This document shows, piece after piece, positions 33,601 through 34,855 of a DNA stretch of 34,855 nucleotides (position 1 is its first letter; each line of letters opens with the position of its first letter). This stretch comes from Megasphaera massiliensis. Lineage in GTDB: Bacteria > Bacillota > Negativicutes > Veillonellales > Megasphaeraceae. A model generated the notes under the pieces. That model did not search any database and was not told the origin of the DNA. It was given only the letters and a program-made list of their open reading frames with translations. The DNA is taken from NCBI RefSeq assembly GCF_000455225.1, contig NZ_HF954537.1, forward strand, positions 362,791-397,645, given 5' to 3'. The position numbers and the translations under genes are program-made.

Positions 33601-34855
33601 GGTCGGCAATCCGGCGTACAAAGTAGGGGATAAGGATTTCGCCGCCAACTATCGCCGCATCGTCAATGTGGCAGGCGGTATCCATGACAATGACGCCGTA
33701 AACGTACTCCAGCTGAAAGCAGCGAGAACCACTGTCAAAGCAGGCGACTATGCAACCGTTACGGAAGGCAAAGAACAGGGCGTAGACGGAACGGTATACA
33801 CCGTCAAAGGGCCGACACTCTCCATAGACGGCGGTAACCTGACCGTGGCAGATGCCGAAGAAACAATAGCAGGCACAACGGATAAGAGAAAAATAGGCTA
33901 CAAGCTCAGCTTGAATAAAGAACTGACAGGTCTTACCAGCGTAAGCAGTACTACTTTTAAGGCCGGTAATGACGTTACACTCGGCGGAACGGGACTGACC
34001 ATTGCAAACGGTCCGTCTGTAACCGCTACAGGCATTGATGCAGGCAGTAAGAAAATTACCAACGTGACGGCCGGAGCGGCAGACGGTGATGCGGTCAACT
34101 TCAAACAGTTGAAAGATGTTGACAGTAAAGTAACGACCAATACGGGAGATATCACGACCCTCAAAAAAGGCTGGACCTTAGAAGACGGCAATGCGACAAA
34201 AGGAACAAAAATCGTGAAAGCCGAAGATACCGTTAAAGTCACGAGTGATGACTACATCACGGCGACCGTGAATAATGACGGCCTGAAGCTCGGCATGAAC
34301 GTAACCAAGCTGAATACGCAAATCAATGATCAGATCGACAACAGCGATACCGTCAAAGAGAAGATGAAATCCTGGGTACTCAAAGCGGCGACAACGGATA
34401 AAGACCCGGCTGCAAAGGGTCAGACCATTGACAATACCAATAATGTGGCGACATTTGACGTAGAAGAAAATCAGGGACTTACCGTAGCGAGAGACGGCGC
34501 GACCATCAAGTACGGTGTGAATAACAAGCAACTGGTAGGGAATATCAATAGCGGCAATACGGCAGTTACCAATATTTCCGCAAAATTCAGCGTCACTGAC
34601 GGAACCAACACGAAAGCCGTCAACCTCGGAAAAGACAAAAACAACAACGTCAAATTCCTTGGCACGGACGGTGAAACCACCGTGACCGTAGGCGGAAACG
34701 ATGATGCACCGACCGTTACCGTAGGCTTGGATGCAAAGTTCAAGAAACAGGTAACGGATAACACAAGCAATATTGCTGAAAACAAGACGAATATTACGAA
34801 CTTGACAACCCGTGTAGACGGACACGATACGGCTATCGAGAACAACACGAAAGCC
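30647..34855 (+). CDS. Trimeric autotransporter adhesin, continuation after frameshift (partial)
   Basis: From 30647 the +1 frame is open to the window end and continues the same protein: ATNTTSINNLSGRV, then coiled-coil, head and stalk modules. Deleting one G from the G6 tract joins the two parts. Necks occur at DAVNVAQL (~31772), DAVNFKQL (~32112), DAVNVLQL (~33697) and DAVNFKQL (~34089). Head repeats occupy about 32740-33560. A stalk module with TVEAGDY..., LNKEL.GLTSVSS, a Trp-containing SSWKLKV and KYGI appears twice (31775-32610 and 33715-34530). The joined protein exceeds 1,930 residues and its anchor lies outside the window. Confidence 0.85.

Noticed and set aside
32789..33685. 298-codon minus-strand frame in the adhesin region
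   Set aside because: Again the complement of head repeats, with no domain; the plus frame is coding.
1..34855. CRISPR arrays, tRNA or rRNA genes
   Set aside because: No regularly spaced repeats with unique spacers and no cloverleaf or rRNA sequence were seen by eye; a tRNA scan was not possible.

Overview
The window looks like a chromosome piece from a diderm Firmicute of the Negativicutes, most likely Megasphaera or a close relative. Two lines of evidence point there. The core genes are Firmicute-like: a lexA/yneA-type SOS pair with GAAC-N4-GTTC boxes, an AsrABC anaerobic sulfite reductase and AGGAGG ribosome binding sites. The last 6 kb, however, encodes a very large trimeric autotransporter adhesin, which needs an outer membrane. 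The genus is an inference, not a proven assignment.

Layout. (1) 1-5.3 kb: asrABC sulfite reductase followed by an FNT-family channel, probably for sulfide/hydrosulfide. A second, collapsed copy of the same unit follows, made of terminator, promoter, scraps of asrA and asrC, and an intact second FNT gene. (2) 5.4-11.2 kb: housekeeping and stress genes. These are a flavin-reductase-like protein, a lexA-crp/fnr operon, a divergent SOS-controlled LysM (YneA-like) gene, a lone tyrosine recombinase, a LOG-DUF1653 fusion and a PIN-PhoH ATPase. (3) 11.3-17.2 kb: a GntR/FCD-controlled carbohydrate-acid catabolic cluster of dehydrogenase, DUF1537 acid-sugar kinase, class II aldolase, GntP permease and orphan glucitol-type PTS IIA. 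A repeated GTAG-N4-CTAC operator ties the regulator to the cluster. (4) 17.3-20.4 kb, minus strand: purine permease and adenine deaminase operon.

(5) About 20.45-28.36 kb: a decayed prophage fragment abutting the purine permease leader. It holds a 5'-truncated ParB-N/DNA methylase, a cytosine-C5 methylase with an amber codon directly after its catalytic cysteine, four small phage proteins, the large terminase, a self-contained Fic cassette with its own promoter, operator array and terminator, and a portal gene cut off after about 40 native residues. (6) 28.36-29.0 kb: about 0.6 kb without genes, with hairpins and a 211-bp element made of nested inverted repeats. (7) 29.04 kb to the end: a trimeric autotransporter whose frame breaks at a G6 tract. 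A T6G7 tract also lies in its mRNA leader, so phase variation is a real possibility. The gene runs off the window before its membrane anchor.

The least ordinary observations are the G-tract adhesin, the Fic cassette with phased CCCTTAA repeats between terminase and portal, the amber codon in the methylase active site, the nested palindromic element, and the orphan PTS IIA in an acid-sugar pathway that has a proton symporter.
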